A stretch of 64,000 nt of DNA from JAAURS01 sp044923475 (lineage in GTDB: Bacteria > Cyanobacteriota > Cyanobacteriia > Thermosynechococcales > Thermosynechococcaceae), in assembly GCF_044923475.1 (NCBI RefSeq), contig NZ_CP137338.1, forward strand, positions 620,001-684,000. The letters are read 5' to 3'. Positions 44,593 through 53,943 of the stretch are shown here, in pieces. The stretch's first letter is position 1; every line of letters begins with the position of its first letter. The notes under the pieces were generated by a model. The model was not told the DNA's origin and searched no databases. It worked only from the letters and a program-made list of their open reading frames with translations. A program made the translations under genes and the position numbers.

Positions 44593-45721
44593 GCACGATC
44601 TGCTGGACGAGATCCTGTAAAACCTTTGGATCGAAGGACTTTGCCAAGCAATCGGTTACTCCTACCCTCCGCGCCCAAAGACGATGGACAATGCCTTGAC
44701 GCTCGCTAAGGGCTACGACGGGCATTGACTTAAACCGTTCGGAACGGGAAAGGGCTTTGACAAAACTGTAGCCATCGAAGCCGTCCACATCCAGTAACAG
44801 CATGTGGGGTGGTTGCTGTTGGAGTATCGACCAAACATGAGTCGGCTCCGTTAGCGATATCACTTGGTATCCCTCCGGCTCCAGCGTCCGCTTTACATTT
44901 GCCTGGACTTCAACGCTCCCATCGATGCAAGCAATGGTGGGCTTAACTCTCTGGGGCTGGGCGCGATAGGGCTGCATTCTAATCAGCCCGAGCCGCACTA
45001 AAAACTGCAACAGCGGCACGATCCCGATCAGCTCGACGCCCATTTCGCGCGCGATCTGGTAGAGACAAAAATTACTCCCTAAAAAAGGCTGAATTAAATG
45101 AAGTCGCGGAATGGTTTGCCCGGGGGAATTCAGCACTTCATTCCATCGCTTTGGATCGTCGATCGTCGGTCGTTGGAGCGGCGATAAGATGTCTGGCAGA
45201 ACCGTTTGCCACAGGCGTAGCGCGCTTAACTCAGAAGATAAGAGTTTTACGATCGGAACCGAGATCAAAAGCGGGTCCAATCCGAGCTGCCGCTCTACTC
45301 GTACGTCAGCCTGGGGAAGTTTTAAAATCTGAATCAGCGCGTCTTGAGTCATGAGGGTCAAAACGGCACGCAGTTGTGCAAGCGTGAGTCGCCCCACTCG
45401 CCACTGCGAACACAAAAACTGATAGTCAGAGGTTTTGAGGGTGTCAAAGGGCAGAAAGATGCCCGCAACTTTGAGGAAATAGGCCAGACGATCGCCCTGT
45501 CCCGCCAAACTCGTTGCAAAATGAATTTGTCCGTTTCCTACAAAAACTTGCCAGAGTACTTCGGGATCGTGGGGATCCGAGACGCTCAGTTTGCCGGAAG
45601 CCTGGGCCAAAATTATGCGGTGCAACACCTGAATGGGTGCTTCTAAGCCCAGAGACGGCTCTGCTGCAGAACGCTCAATTCGATTCTGCGTGGCTGCGAT
45701 CGGTAACGACACAGTTTTCAT
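44579..45721 (-). CDS. PatA-like response regulator (PATAN-REC)
   Basis: A 380-residue regulator. The N-terminal 240 residues look like a PATAN/DUF4388-like domain (LHRIILAQASGKLSVSD, WQVFVGNGQIHFATS; helical middle). The C-terminal receiver (about residues 262-378) keeps the phosphoacceptor-like Asp in LLLDVDGFDGYS and the Lys in CLAKSFD. Its N-terminal acidic pair is reduced to one Asp in ACIDGS. Such proteins (PatA, PixG, TaxP1) act in heterocyst patterning or phototaxis. No cognate kinase is adjacent. Confidence 0.85.
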   Translation of the reverse strand: MKTVSLPIAATQNRIERSAAEPSLGLEAPIQVLHRIILAQASGKLSVSDPHDPEVLWQVFVGNGQIHFATSLAGQGDRLAYFLKVAGIFLPFDTLKTSDYQFLCSQWRVGRLTLAQLRAVLTLMTQDALIQILKLPQADVRVERQLGLDPLLISVPIVKLLSSELSALRLWQTVLPDILSPLQRPTIDDPKRWNEVLNSPGQTIPRLHLIQPFLGSNFCLYQIAREMGVELIGIVPLLQFLVRLGLIRMQPYRAQPQRVKPTIACIDGSVEVQANVKRTLEPEGYQVISLTEPTHVWSILQQQPPHMLLLDVDGFDGYSFVKALSRSERFKSMPVVALSERQGIVHRLWARRVGVTDCLAKSFDPKVLQDLVQQIVPTVV

Positions 45722-46131
45722 CGTATTCCCCCCCCCTCGTGTTTCTGATTCGATGTCGATCGAAATGCTTTATAAAGCGCTTCCGATCCCAACCCCTAAG
45801 CGTGCTTTTAGGCAAACGCTCTTTCTTCGAGCGCGCTACCGAGTGCTGGCTGCTAAGAGCGCATAGCTCAGACCCTTTGACGGAAGTGACAGCTATGAAC
45901 CTCGATCGCCCTTTAATCCCGAGTAACCGATGCAGCGCGCTCGCGGTGAGTGGCGCGAGATTACATAGAAAAACCTCAAAACATTAAATCAATCTTAAAA
46001 GATTTGACGGTGTCTGTATAGCGCGAATTTCCCACAAAAACCTCGTCGAAGAAGGTTAGAAACAAGCCATATTCGAGGTTTTGGGCTAAGGTTACGGCCC
46101 AATCGAGGCAAATTTGAAGATTGAGAAGCGC
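45722..46131. other. intergenic region between the PatA-like gene and serS
   Basis: 410 bases, no credible gene. It contains a 9-bp inverted repeat, AAAACCTCG at 46037-46045 and CGAGGTTTT at 46074-46082, about 50 bases beyond the serS stop, which could be a weak terminator. Confidence 0.45.
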
Positions 46132-47418
46132 TCAAAAACGACTGAATACTTTTTGCCCTAAATAAGGCTGGAGGGCATCTGGAATCGAGACTGAGCCGTC
46201 GGGCTGCTGGTAATTTTCTAGAATAGCGGCCATGGTGCGACCGACGGCAAGTCCCGAACCGTTAAGGGTATGCACGAACTGGGTGCCCTTCTGTCCGGGT
46301 TCTTTAAAGCGCAGATTGCCGCGGCGGGCTTGAAAATCGTGAAAGTTCGAGCAGCTCGAAATTTCACGATAGCTCTTGGCAGACGGCATCCACACTTCGA
46401 GGTCGTAGCATTTCGCAGCGGAAAACCCCAAGTCGCCCGTACAGAGCTCTAGGACTCGATAGGGGAGTTTGAGCGCCTCGAGGATTCCAGCAGCGTCTCG
46501 CACCAAGGATTCGTGTTCTGCTTCTGAGGTGCTGGGATGCACGAATTTCACCAGCTCGACTTTATTGAACTGGTGGAGTCGGATCAGCCCTCGGGTGTCG
46601 CGTCCGTAGCTTCCGGCCTCGCGGCGAAAGCAGGGCGTATAGGCACAGTGACGAATGGGCAGTTCCTCGGCGGACAGGATCTCGTCGCGGTAGAGGTTGG
46701 TGACGGGGACTTCTGCGGTGGGAGCCAGCCAGAGGTCGTCATTGTCGCATTTGAAGCTTTCTTCCGAAAATTTAGGCAGTTGGCCCGTGGCAGTCAGGGA
46801 CGTGGTGTTGATCAAAAAGGGCGGCAGAATTTCTACATAGCCCGCCTGAGTGTGGCGATCGAGCATCAATGCAATCAGCGCTCTCTCCAAGGCCGCACCT
46901 TTGCCGATCAGCGCGACAAAGCGGCTTTGGGCTACTTTCGTGGCGCGCTCGAAGTTTAAGATGCCGAGCCGTTCGCCAATTTCCCAGTGGGGCAACAGCC
47001 CATCTCCCTGGGGGATATATTCCTCGCCCCAGCGCCGCACTTCGACGTTTTCGGCTTCGCTTTTGCCGATGGGGGTAGTGGGGCTAGGCAGATTGGGGAA
47101 GGCTAGCAGCCACGTTTTGATTTCGGCTTCGATTTCTCGCTCTTGGGGTTCTAGCTCGCCGAGCTGGGTTTTGATGTCGGTGCCTTCGGCTTTGAGGGCG
47201 GCAATGGCCGGATCGGTGGGTTTAGCGCCCGCTTTCATCCGATCGCCGACGGCTTTCCCGATTTGATTGCCCCGCGCCTGTAGCTGCGATCGCACTTCTT
47301 CGATTTCGCGCTGTCGACGGTCTAGCGCCAATAGTGGCTCGAGGTCATAGTCGCCCCGCAGGTTCAAGCGAGCCGAAAACTGCTGCGGGTTTTCTCGAAG
47401 CTGCCTTAAATCGATCAC
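46132..47418 (-). CDS. serS: seryl-tRNA synthetase
   Basis: Charges tRNA-Ser (one isoacceptor is at 11574 in this window). The 428-residue class II enzyme has an N-terminal tRNA-binding coiled-coil arm (about residues 30-105). The core follows with LPKFSEESFK, TAEVPVTNLYRDEIL, motif 2 FRREAGSYGRDTRGLIRLHQF and motif 3 TLNGSGLAVGRTMAAILE. Starts at ATG 47418. Confidence 0.97.
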   Translation of the reverse strand: MIDLRQLRENPQQFSARLNLRGDYDLEPLLALDRRQREIEEVRSQLQARGNQIGKAVGDRMKAGAKPTDPAIAALKAEGTDIKTQLGELEPQEREIEAEIKTWLLAFPNLPSPTTPIGKSEAENVEVRRWGEEYIPQGDGLLPHWEIGERLGILNFERATKVAQSRFVALIGKGAALERALIALMLDRHTQAGYVEILPPFLINTTSLTATGQLPKFSEESFKCDNDDLWLAPTAEVPVTNLYRDEILSAEELPIRHCAYTPCFRREAGSYGRDTRGLIRLHQFNKVELVKFVHPSTSEAEHESLVRDAAGILEALKLPYRVLELCTGDLGFSAAKCYDLEVWMPSAKSYREISSCSNFHDFQARRGNLRFKEPGQKGTQFVHTLNGSGLAVGRTMAAILENYQQPDGSVSIPDALQPYLGQKVFSRF

Positions 47419-47631
47419 GATTGCTGTCTCTTCCCGGCTATACCAACGTTCTCCAGTCTCCTAGGATACCGGATTCTCCGGTCGAACCCTAGCGCTAAAG
47501 ATACAAATAAGCCCACAAGCCCTTACACTGATTGAAGGTCTTTTTGGCCTAACGCTCGTAGAACTCAGCTGAGCTGGGGTTCTAGAAGAGCGCTTTTTTC
47601 GATAATTTAGTGTTTTTTCTAATAACGAACC

Positions 47632-48357
47632 GTGCGCAAAGTAGCGATCGCTGGCAACTGGAAAATGTATAAAACCCAGACGGAAGCTCTGGAATTTCTG
47701 CAAAATTTTCTGCCGACCTTAGAAACCACGCCCGAAGACCGAGATATTATTTTGTGCGCGCCATTTACCACGCTCGCATCGATGTCTAAAAACCTCCACG
47801 GCAGTCGAGTGCAAGTGGGCGCTCAAAATATCCACTGGGAAGATGCAGGCGCGTACACTGGAGAGATTGCCGGCCCGATGCTGACTGAAATTGGCGTGCG
47901 CTTTGTCGTGGTCGGCCATAGCGAACGGCGTCAGTATTTTGGCGAAACGGACGAAACCGTCAACCTCAGGCTCAAGGCCGCCCAAAAAAATCGCCTCACC
48001 CCAATTTTATGCGTGGGAGAAACCAAGGCCCAGCGAGATGCTGGAGAAACGGAATCCCATTTATTCGGGCAGATCGAGCGAGGTCTGGTAGGGGTCGATC
48101 AAAATCATTTAATTATCGCCTACGAACCGATTTGGGCGATCGGGACGGGCGACACCTGCGCCGCAGACGAGGCGAATCGCGTCATTGGCCTCATTCGCTC
48201 TCGCTTAAAAAATCCCGATACGACTATTCAGTATGGCGGTTCGGTCAATCCAAAAAATGTGGATGAGCTCATGGCCCAGCCCGAAATCGATGGCGCCCTG
48301 GTGGGTGGGGCTAGCCTCACCGCAGAAAGCTTTAGCAGAATTGTCAACTATCAGTAA
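47632..48357 (+). CDS. tpiA: triosephosphate isomerase
   Basis: TIM-barrel enzyme interconverting dihydroxyacetone phosphate and glyceraldehyde-3-phosphate, in glycolysis and the Calvin cycle. The 241 residues carry GNWKMYK (Lys), VVGHSERR (His) and AYEPIWAIGTG (catalytic Glu), then the phosphate loop QYGGSVNP. Starts with GTG 47632. Confidence 0.97.
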   Translation: MRKVAIAGNWKMYKTQTEALEFLQNFLPTLETTPEDRDIILCAPFTTLASMSKNLHGSRVQVGAQNIHWEDAGAYTGEIAGPMLTEIGVRFVVVGHSERRQYFGETDETVNLRLKAAQKNRLTPILCVGETKAQRDAGETESHLFGQIERGLVGVDQNHLIIAYEPIWAIGTGDTCAADEANRVIGLIRSRLKNPDTTIQYGGSVNPKNVDELMAQPEIDGALVGGASLTAESFSRIVNYQ

Positions 48358-48493
48358 AAGGCCGGTAGAAGACCAGTAGAAGGCTCGATTTCTTTTATCG
48401 TTCGGCAGGCGTATAGGCGTGTATTAGTCTTGGAGATCGGTTAACTTTTAGAAATCATTTAAGAGCCACCTCTTCCGGTGCTAGCGATCGCCT

Positions 48494-50299
48494 ATGACAT
48501 TTCTGCAAAATCCTATTTTTCTAACGCTCAGCGTTTTGGTCGTTGCCCTCGTCGCCTTTGTCGTCGAGTGGGTCCCAGTGGATATGACGGCGCTGTTTGT
48601 GGCGATCGCTCTGGTCGTACTGGGCTTGGTAACGCCGGAGGAAGGCGTGGCAGGATTTGGCAATACCGCCACCATTACCGTCATGGCGATGTTTATTCTG
48701 AGCGCGGGCATCTCGCGCACGGGCGTCATCATGGTGGTGCGAGATTGGCTGGTCAAGTGGGGCGGTAAAAATGCAAACCAGCAAATTTTTATCCTGGGCA
48801 TTATTGTGGGGCCCATTACCGCCTTTATTAACAATACGGCGGTCGTTGCGGTTTTTCTGCCCATCGTCGAGGACTGGTGCAAAAAGCAGGGAATTTCCCC
48901 ATCCAAGCTCCTCATTCCCCTGTCCTACGCAACCGTGCTGGGCGGCATGATTACCTTAATTGGCACCTCGACCAGCATCCTGGCCAGTGGCGTTTCTAAA
49001 AAGCTGGGCTATGGCGAATTCAGTCTGTTTCAGTTCACCAGTTTGGGTTTGATTACCTTTGCCGTAGGGTTGGTTTACCTAGCCTTATTTGCCCCGAAGC
49101 TATTGCCCGATCGCGTATCGCCCTCAGCCGATTTAGAGGGATACGGTCTCAAAGACTATGTCAGCGAAGTCACGATCGCGCCTCGCTCTGTTTTGATCGG
49201 CCAAACCCTTCGTTCTAGCGAAATCCAACGCAAGTTCGATATTGATGTTTTGGAGCTGATTCGAGACGGGAGTCATTTCCCCCAGCCCGTCGCCGATAAA
49301 AAGCTGCTCGCAGGGGACATTTTGCTCGTGCGCGGCGGTCGCCAAGAACTGCTGAACATCCGCGATGAGAAGGGATTGGATATCGTGCCGGATGTAAAGT
49401 TTGGCAAAAAAGAACTCGAAGCCGAGCTCAATTCCGGTGAAGACGAAGTGGCTGAGGTTCTGATTTTGTCGAATTCGCGGTTGGTGGGCGCGACCATTAA
49501 AGATCTGCGGTTTCGACAGCGGTACAATGCGACTGTTTTGGCCATTCGCCGGGGCGAGGAATTGCTGCGAGAGCGGTTGGGAAAAACGCCCTTAAAATTT
49601 GGCGATCTGCTGCTCGTGCAAGGGCCTAGAGAAAGCTTTAAGGGGTTGCAGACCAGTCGGGAACTTCTGGTCATGGAACCGCGCGATGTGGAAAACCTGC
49701 GCGTCGATAAGGCGTGGGTGGCGATCGGTATTATCCTGAGCGTGATCGTCGCGTCGGCCTTTAACTGGATGCCGATTCTCGTGAGTGCTTTGGTAGGCGT
49801 CGCGTTGATGGTCGTGACGGGTTGTCTGAAGCCCGGAGAAATCTACGGTGCAGTGCGCTGGGATATTATCTTTTTGTTGGCGGGGCTGCTGCCCTTAGGA
49901 ACGGCCATGGATAAATCCGGTACGACCAAATGGCTGGCGGATCATCTTTTGAGTGCGGGCGGTCATCTCTCTGGGTTCTGGGTGCTGACGTTTTTCTATA
50001 TTGCGACCACGCTGCTGACTGAGATTTTGTCCAATAACGCGGCGGTGGTGCTGATGATTCCCATTGCAGCGGAGGTTGCTAAGACCCTCGGACTCAATCC
50101 CTTGGCTTTTATTTATGCGGTCACCTTTGCGGCATCTAATAGCTATCTCACGCCCATTGGCTACCAGACCAACACGATGGTCTACGGACCTGGGGGCTAC
50201 AAGTTTCTGGATTTCACCCGCGTCGGGGCACCCCTCAATCTGATTTTGACGATTCTGACCCCGTTACTGATTATTTGGATCTATGGTTTATCGAAGTAG
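48494..50299 (+). CDS. SLC13/DASS family anion transporter with two RCK C-type domains
   Basis: A 601-residue inner-membrane protein. Two groups of hydrophobic segments (about residues 5-205 and 405-600) enclose two TrkA_C/RCK C-type domains (about 210-300 and 310-395: RSVLIGQTLRSSEIQRKFDIDVLELIRDG and EVLILSNSRLVGATIKDLRFRQRYNATVLAIRRG). Pore-like hairpins are FINNTAVVAVFLP with IGTSTSIL and EILSNNAAVVLMIP with SNSYLTPIGYQTN. The layout matches SAC1-like and cyanobacterial sodium/sulfate transporters. Substrate (sulfate or dicarboxylate) cannot be fixed. Confidence 0.9.
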   Translation: MTFLQNPIFLTLSVLVVALVAFVVEWVPVDMTALFVAIALVVLGLVTPEEGVAGFGNTATITVMAMFILSAGISRTGVIMVVRDWLVKWGGKNANQQIFILGIIVGPITAFINNTAVVAVFLPIVEDWCKKQGISPSKLLIPLSYATVLGGMITLIGTSTSILASGVSKKLGYGEFSLFQFTSLGLITFAVGLVYLALFAPKLLPDRVSPSADLEGYGLKDYVSEVTIAPRSVLIGQTLRSSEIQRKFDIDVLELIRDGSHFPQPVADKKLLAGDILLVRGGRQELLNIRDEKGLDIVPDVKFGKKELEAELNSGEDEVAEVLILSNSRLVGATIKDLRFRQRYNATVLAIRRGEELLRERLGKTPLKFGDLLLVQGPRESFKGLQTSRELLVMEPRDVENLRVDKAWVAIGIILSVIVASAFNWMPILVSALVGVALMVVTGCLKPGEIYGAVRWDIIFLLAGLLPLGTAMDKSGTTKWLADHLLSAGGHLSGFWVLTFFYIATTLLTEILSNNAAVVLMIPIAAEVAKTLGLNPLAFIYAVTFAASNSYLTPIGYQTNTMVYGPGGYKFLDFTRVGAPLNLILTILTPLLIIWIYGLSK

Positions 50300-50312
50300 C
50301 GGAGACGAGCCG

Positions 50313-51125
50313 ATGGAGGCATTCTGGACGGCGGTTTTGGCCTTTGCCAAATCCATAACGACGGAGGTTGGCGCGCAACTCCTCCAGGATTTCGGCCAGA
50401 TGCAGGCGCTGGAAAAGGAAGATGGGAGTTTGGTCACGCCCTCCGACCGATGGGCGGATCTGACGTTGCGGGAGGCGATCGCCGCTCGGTTTCCTACCCA
50501 CGGCGTCCTGAGCGAGGAGGTGGAGCACGTTTTGCCCGCGACGGACTGGTGCTGGGTCATTGACCCCATCGATGGCACCACCAACTTTACGCAAGGGATT
50601 CCGCTCTGGGCTATTTCTTTAGGGTTGCTGTACCGAGGGACGCCCATCTTCGGCTGCATCTACCTCCCACCCCTAAAACAGCACTTTCACGGATTTTGGT
50701 CGGCGCCCGATCGAGAAAACGGCGCGTATCTCAATGACAAACCCATTCAGGCGCGCGCGGACGCACCCGGATCCAATCAGTTTTTCAGCTTTTGCGCCCG
50801 CAGTATCAAATACTATCGACATCCGTTTCCCTGCAAAATTCGGATGTTGGGGGCTTCTAGCTATAACTTTTTGACCGTGGCGGCAGGTATCGCGCTAGGG
50901 GCGGTGGAAGCCACGCCTAAAATCTGGGATATTGCTGGAGTATGGCCGATCGCCCAGGCGGCGGGTGCAACTTGGGTGGCGTTGGATGGGCGATCGCCGT
51001 TTCCCCTCACGCCGGGTAAAAATTACGGCCAGGAGGTCTATCCCACGCTAGTGGCCGCGCGATCGCAGTGGGTGGAGCAGTTTTTGCCGTTTATCGAAGA
51101 CTTGGGGAAGCGATCCGTTCCCTAG
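50313..51125 (+). CDS. inositol monophosphatase family protein
   Basis: A 270-residue Mg-dependent sugar phosphatase. Family signatures are WVIDPIDGTTNFTQGIPLW (metal ligands) and WDIAGVWPIAQAAGATWVA (the second motif). Family members hydrolyse inositol phosphate or related sugar phosphates. ATG 50313 with a GGAG sequence ahead is chosen over ATG 50283, which would overlap the transporter gene. Confidence 0.9.
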   Translation: MEAFWTAVLAFAKSITTEVGAQLLQDFGQMQALEKEDGSLVTPSDRWADLTLREAIAARFPTHGVLSEEVEHVLPATDWCWVIDPIDGTTNFTQGIPLWAISLGLLYRGTPIFGCIYLPPLKQHFHGFWSAPDRENGAYLNDKPIQARADAPGSNQFFSFCARSIKYYRHPFPCKIRMLGASSYNFLTVAAGIALGAVEATPKIWDIAGVWPIAQAAGATWVALDGRSPFPLTPGKNYGQEVYPTLVAARSQWVEQFLPFIEDLGKRSVP

Positions 51126-51178
51126 GGTGCTACCTCCGACCCTTCCATTGCAGGCGTTCGGACGAGTCGCTGCCGATC

Positions 51179-52126
51179 TTAGCTCGTTCGATCCAACACT
51201 TCCCTCATTCCCTCAATCGTGCCCACGACCGAGCGCGGGTCTAAAAACAGCACTTTGCTGCTCTCGCTTTGGCCGATCGCAGTGCCCATGTCGAGATAAT
51301 TCTGCGCCAGTAAAAACTGGAGCGCCGCCGCTGCTTGGGGATCCGTTTCGAGCGTGTTTGCTAAGAGCTGCATCGACTCCGCGACCGCCTGCGCCCGCAG
51401 CAACCGCGACTGCCGATCTGCCTCCGCTCGCAAAAGGACGGACTGCTGCTGCGCTTCTGCATCTAAAATCACCGCCTGTTTCTTGGCTTCCGCTGCCAAG
51501 ACCTGGGCATCCGCATTTCCCCGCGCCGAGTTGACCTGTGCCTCGCGATCGCCTTCCGAGGTCAAGATGGCGGCCCGCTTGCGCCGCTCGGCGGACATTT
51601 GCAGCTCCATGGAATCCTGAACTGCCTTCGAAGGCGTAATGTCGCGAATTTCCACCCGCGTCACCTTTACCCCCCAAGGGTCGGTGGCCGTGTCCAATTC
51701 CTCTAGCAAAATATCGCTAATCTGGCTGCGGGCCGTAAAGGTTTGGTCGAGTTGCAGCTTGCCAATCTCGCCGCGAATCTGGGTTTGCACCAGATTGACC
51801 ATCGCAGACTCTAGATTTTGCACCTTGTAGTACGCCCGCTCCATATCGATAATCTGCCAGTAGACCACCGCATCTACCGTAATGCTGACGTTGTCTGCTG
51901 TGATGCAAGACTGGGGTGCGATATCGAGCACCTTCAGCCGCAGCGTCTCTTGGAAGACAATCCGATCTAATCCGGGCAGAATCACGTTCAATCCCGGATC
52001 CAATCGCTTGCGGAAGCTGCCCACCCGCTCCACTAAGGCAGAATTGCCTTGGTTGATAATTCGCACGGAAGATGCCAACCCCGCACCGCTCAGCCCCAGA
52101 ATCAGCAGCAGTAAAAACTGTCCCAT
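51179..52126 (-). CDS. SPFH/band 7 (stomatin-like) membrane protein
   Basis: A 315-residue protein with one N-terminal membrane anchor (about 1-20). Then follows an SPFH domain (about 20-190: RIINQGNSALVERVGSFRKRLDPGLNVILP, SCITADNVSITVDAVVYWQI, LDTATDPWGVKVTRVEIRDI) and an Ala/Glu-rich coiled coil (about 185-265). It belongs to the QmcA-like group associated with NfeD partners in membrane microdomains. The nfeD gene is immediately upstream in the same transcript (12-base gap). Confidence 0.93.
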   Translation of the reverse strand: MGQFLLLLILGLSGAGLASSVRIINQGNSALVERVGSFRKRLDPGLNVILPGLDRIVFQETLRLKVLDIAPQSCITADNVSITVDAVVYWQIIDMERAYYKVQNLESAMVNLVQTQIRGEIGKLQLDQTFTARSQISDILLEELDTATDPWGVKVTRVEIRDITPSKAVQDSMELQMSAERRKRAAILTSEGDREAQVNSARGNADAQVLAAEAKKQAVILDAEAQQQSVLLRAEADRQSRLLRAQAVAESMQLLANTLETDPQAAAALQFLLAQNYLDMGTAIGQSESSKVLFLDPRSVVGTIEGMREVLDRTS

Positions 52127-52138
52127 AGCCTTATCTCC

Positions 52139-52588
52139 TCAATCCTCTCGTTCGTAAATGGGTAAATCAACGCCCAGTTGCGGCATCACCACGAGCGTCG
52201 TGCCCTCGCGCCCGACGACTGTGACCTTAGTCTGAGGGGCGATCGCCATTTCCTTGTCCGCGCACCGCGCCGCCCAGGGACTCCCTTCGTGCAAGACGCG
52301 ACCCTTTTCTCCAGGGGCGATCGCCGTTAAGGTGGTGGCATCCAGGGACTCCTCCAAAATTTTGGGCATCCTGCGGGGCAAAAAGCGGCGCACCAAAAAA
52401 ATGCTGACCAAAGACAGTAGCATCCAGATGAATACCTGTATCCCAAACGATGGCACCAGGAGCGATACAAACGCCACCAGAATAGCGCTTAGCCCCATCA
52501 CCAATTCCACAAAAGCCGTTGGGAAAATGAGTTCTAGCACGCACAGCGCCAGCCCCAACCCAATCCAGAACCACGTCTCTGCAAACAT
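52139..52588 (-). CDS. NfeD family protein
   Basis: A 149-residue partner of SPFH proteins. The N-terminal half has three to four hydrophobic segments (FWIGLGLALCVLELIFPTA; LVMGLSAILVAFVSLLV; VFIWMLLSLVSIFLV), and the C-terminal half is an OB-fold (AIAPGEKGRVLHEGSPWAARC, TKVTVVGREGTTLVVMP). It is the short form, without the N-terminal protease domain. Same operon as the SPFH gene. Confidence 0.9.
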   Translation of the reverse strand: MFAETWFWIGLGLALCVLELIFPTAFVELVMGLSAILVAFVSLLVPSFGIQVFIWMLLSLVSIFLVRRFLPRRMPKILEESLDATTLTAIAPGEKGRVLHEGSPWAARCADKEMAIAPQTKVTVVGREGTTLVVMPQLGVDLPIYERED

Positions 52589-52878
52589 ATCGATTCATTT
52601 ACCGATTCGCGGCCAATTATGACGTGCCATCCCAATCATAGACGCGTGTTGGAGCGATGTTGTCGAATATTACAGGTTCCTTAGCAAACTCGATTTTGCG
52701 CGAACCCCCTACCGATGGATCGTCAAGACGATAGAAATTTCCAAACCTAGGGATTGAGGGGTTTGAATTGCAAGAACTGAAGTCAATGTCCCCTCTTATG
52801 CAAAGATAGTAAGGCTGATGTCCGCACCAGGATGAGCCAGCACGAGCAGACGACTGAAAAGGAATCGAAATTAGGGCT

Positions 52879-53100
52879 ATGCAAGTGGGCGATCGAATTC
52901 GCGTTAAAGAATCGGTGATCGTGTATCATCATCCCGAGCATCGCAATCAACCTTTTGACATTAAGGGACTTGAAGGCGAAATCGTTTCGGTTTTGCTAGA
53001 GTGGCAAGGGCGGCCCGTCAGCGCTAACTATCCATTTATCGTTCAATTTGGACCCAAGTTCCGCACTCACTTGAACGATTTTGAAATCGAGAAGGTTTAG
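52879..53100 (+). CDS. ftrV: ferredoxin-thioredoxin reductase variable chain
   Basis: The 73-residue alpha (variable) subunit of ferredoxin:thioredoxin reductase, which stabilises the catalytic iron-sulfur subunit. SH3-like fold: MQVGDRIRVKESVIVYHHPEH, then LEGEIVSVL and NYPFIVQFG. It transmits photosynthetic electrons to thioredoxin, a hallmark of cyanobacteria and plastids. The catalytic chain gene is not in the window. A four-base convergent overlap with the YdcF gene occurs at 53097-53100. Confidence 0.94.
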   Translation: MQVGDRIRVKESVIVYHHPEHRNQPFDIKGLEGEIVSVLLEWQGRPVSANYPFIVQFGPKFRTHLNDFEIEKV

Positions 53101-53885
53101 GCCCATCCCCTCAGGCGATAAACGGCCATCCCGACGTATTCTTTCAGCGCGATCGTGGTTTGATGTATAGCTTCGGCGTCGGGCAGCAGCTTCAGCACAA
53201 AATCCGGTAGTCCTTGGGTTAAGGGAGATTCGTCAAATAGGTAGTCTGTGGGGGCGGCGATCGCCTCCATCCTCTCTTTCTTGAAAATTGCCATCGAGCG
53301 CGGCATGTGAATCGCTGAAGTTACGAGCAAAATTGGGCCGTCTAGCCGTTCTCGGGCCAAAATTGCCTTGACGTTGACGGCATTTTCGTGGGTATTGAGC
53401 GATGTGCGCTCTAGCAGCATGGCGGTCTGCGGAATGCCTATAAATTTCAAAAGCGTCTCGATGTCTTCAGCTTCCGAGTTGCCCGTGCTATCTTTCCAGG
53501 AAATGCGCCCTCCGGTCAGAACCAGTTTGGGTGCGTAGCCTTCTTTATAAAGCCGAGCGGCGTATAGAACGCGATCGCCCGCTTCGAGAACCTCCGGCCA
53601 GACCCGCGGCGCGATCGGCGCGCGCGTGGCACCGCCTAGAAATACAATAGCTGCCACCTTGGGATAGGTGGCAGCGGGTCGATATTGGGACTCTAACCCT
53701 CGCACCAGAACCTCGGCCACCCAGGCATTGCTGCTAAACAGCAGTACCCCCAAGGCCGCCCCTACCAGCCCCGCCGCCATGCGAGGGCGTTTCCAAAACG
53801 CGGCGATCGCCGCCACCAATAACAAACAAGATAGCCCCATTGGATACAGAAACAGAGGCAGCAGCTTCGATAGAAATAAAAACAT
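53097..53885 (-). CDS. YdcF/ElyC family (DUF218) membrane protein
   Basis: A 262-residue protein with two N-terminal membrane segments (about 5-30 and 35-60). The DUF218 domain follows: AAIVFLGGATRAP, DRVLYAARLYKEG, KLVLTGGRISWKDSTGNSEAED, IPQTAMLLERTSLNTHENAVN, ILLVTSAIHMPRSMAIFKKE. Relatives include ElyC, which acts in lipid II and envelope metabolism in E. coli. Confidence 0.88.
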   Translation of the reverse strand: MFLFLSKLLPLFLYPMGLSCLLLVAAIAAFWKRPRMAAGLVGAALGVLLFSSNAWVAEVLVRGLESQYRPAATYPKVAAIVFLGGATRAPIAPRVWPEVLEAGDRVLYAARLYKEGYAPKLVLTGGRISWKDSTGNSEAEDIETLLKFIGIPQTAMLLERTSLNTHENAVNVKAILARERLDGPILLVTSAIHMPRSMAIFKKERMEAIAAPTDYLFDESPLTQGLPDFVLKLLPDAEAIHQTTIALKEYVGMAVYRLRGWA

Positions 53886-53943
53886 GATGTGGGTACCAAA
53901 ACAGCTTCTCCTGAAGCGATTGAACGCGGTTCGGTCCCGACAG

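Noticed and set aside
45514..45987. 157-codon frame in the region upstream of the PatA-like gene
   Set aside because: The first half is antisense to the PatA-like coding sequence and the second half is unlike any domain.
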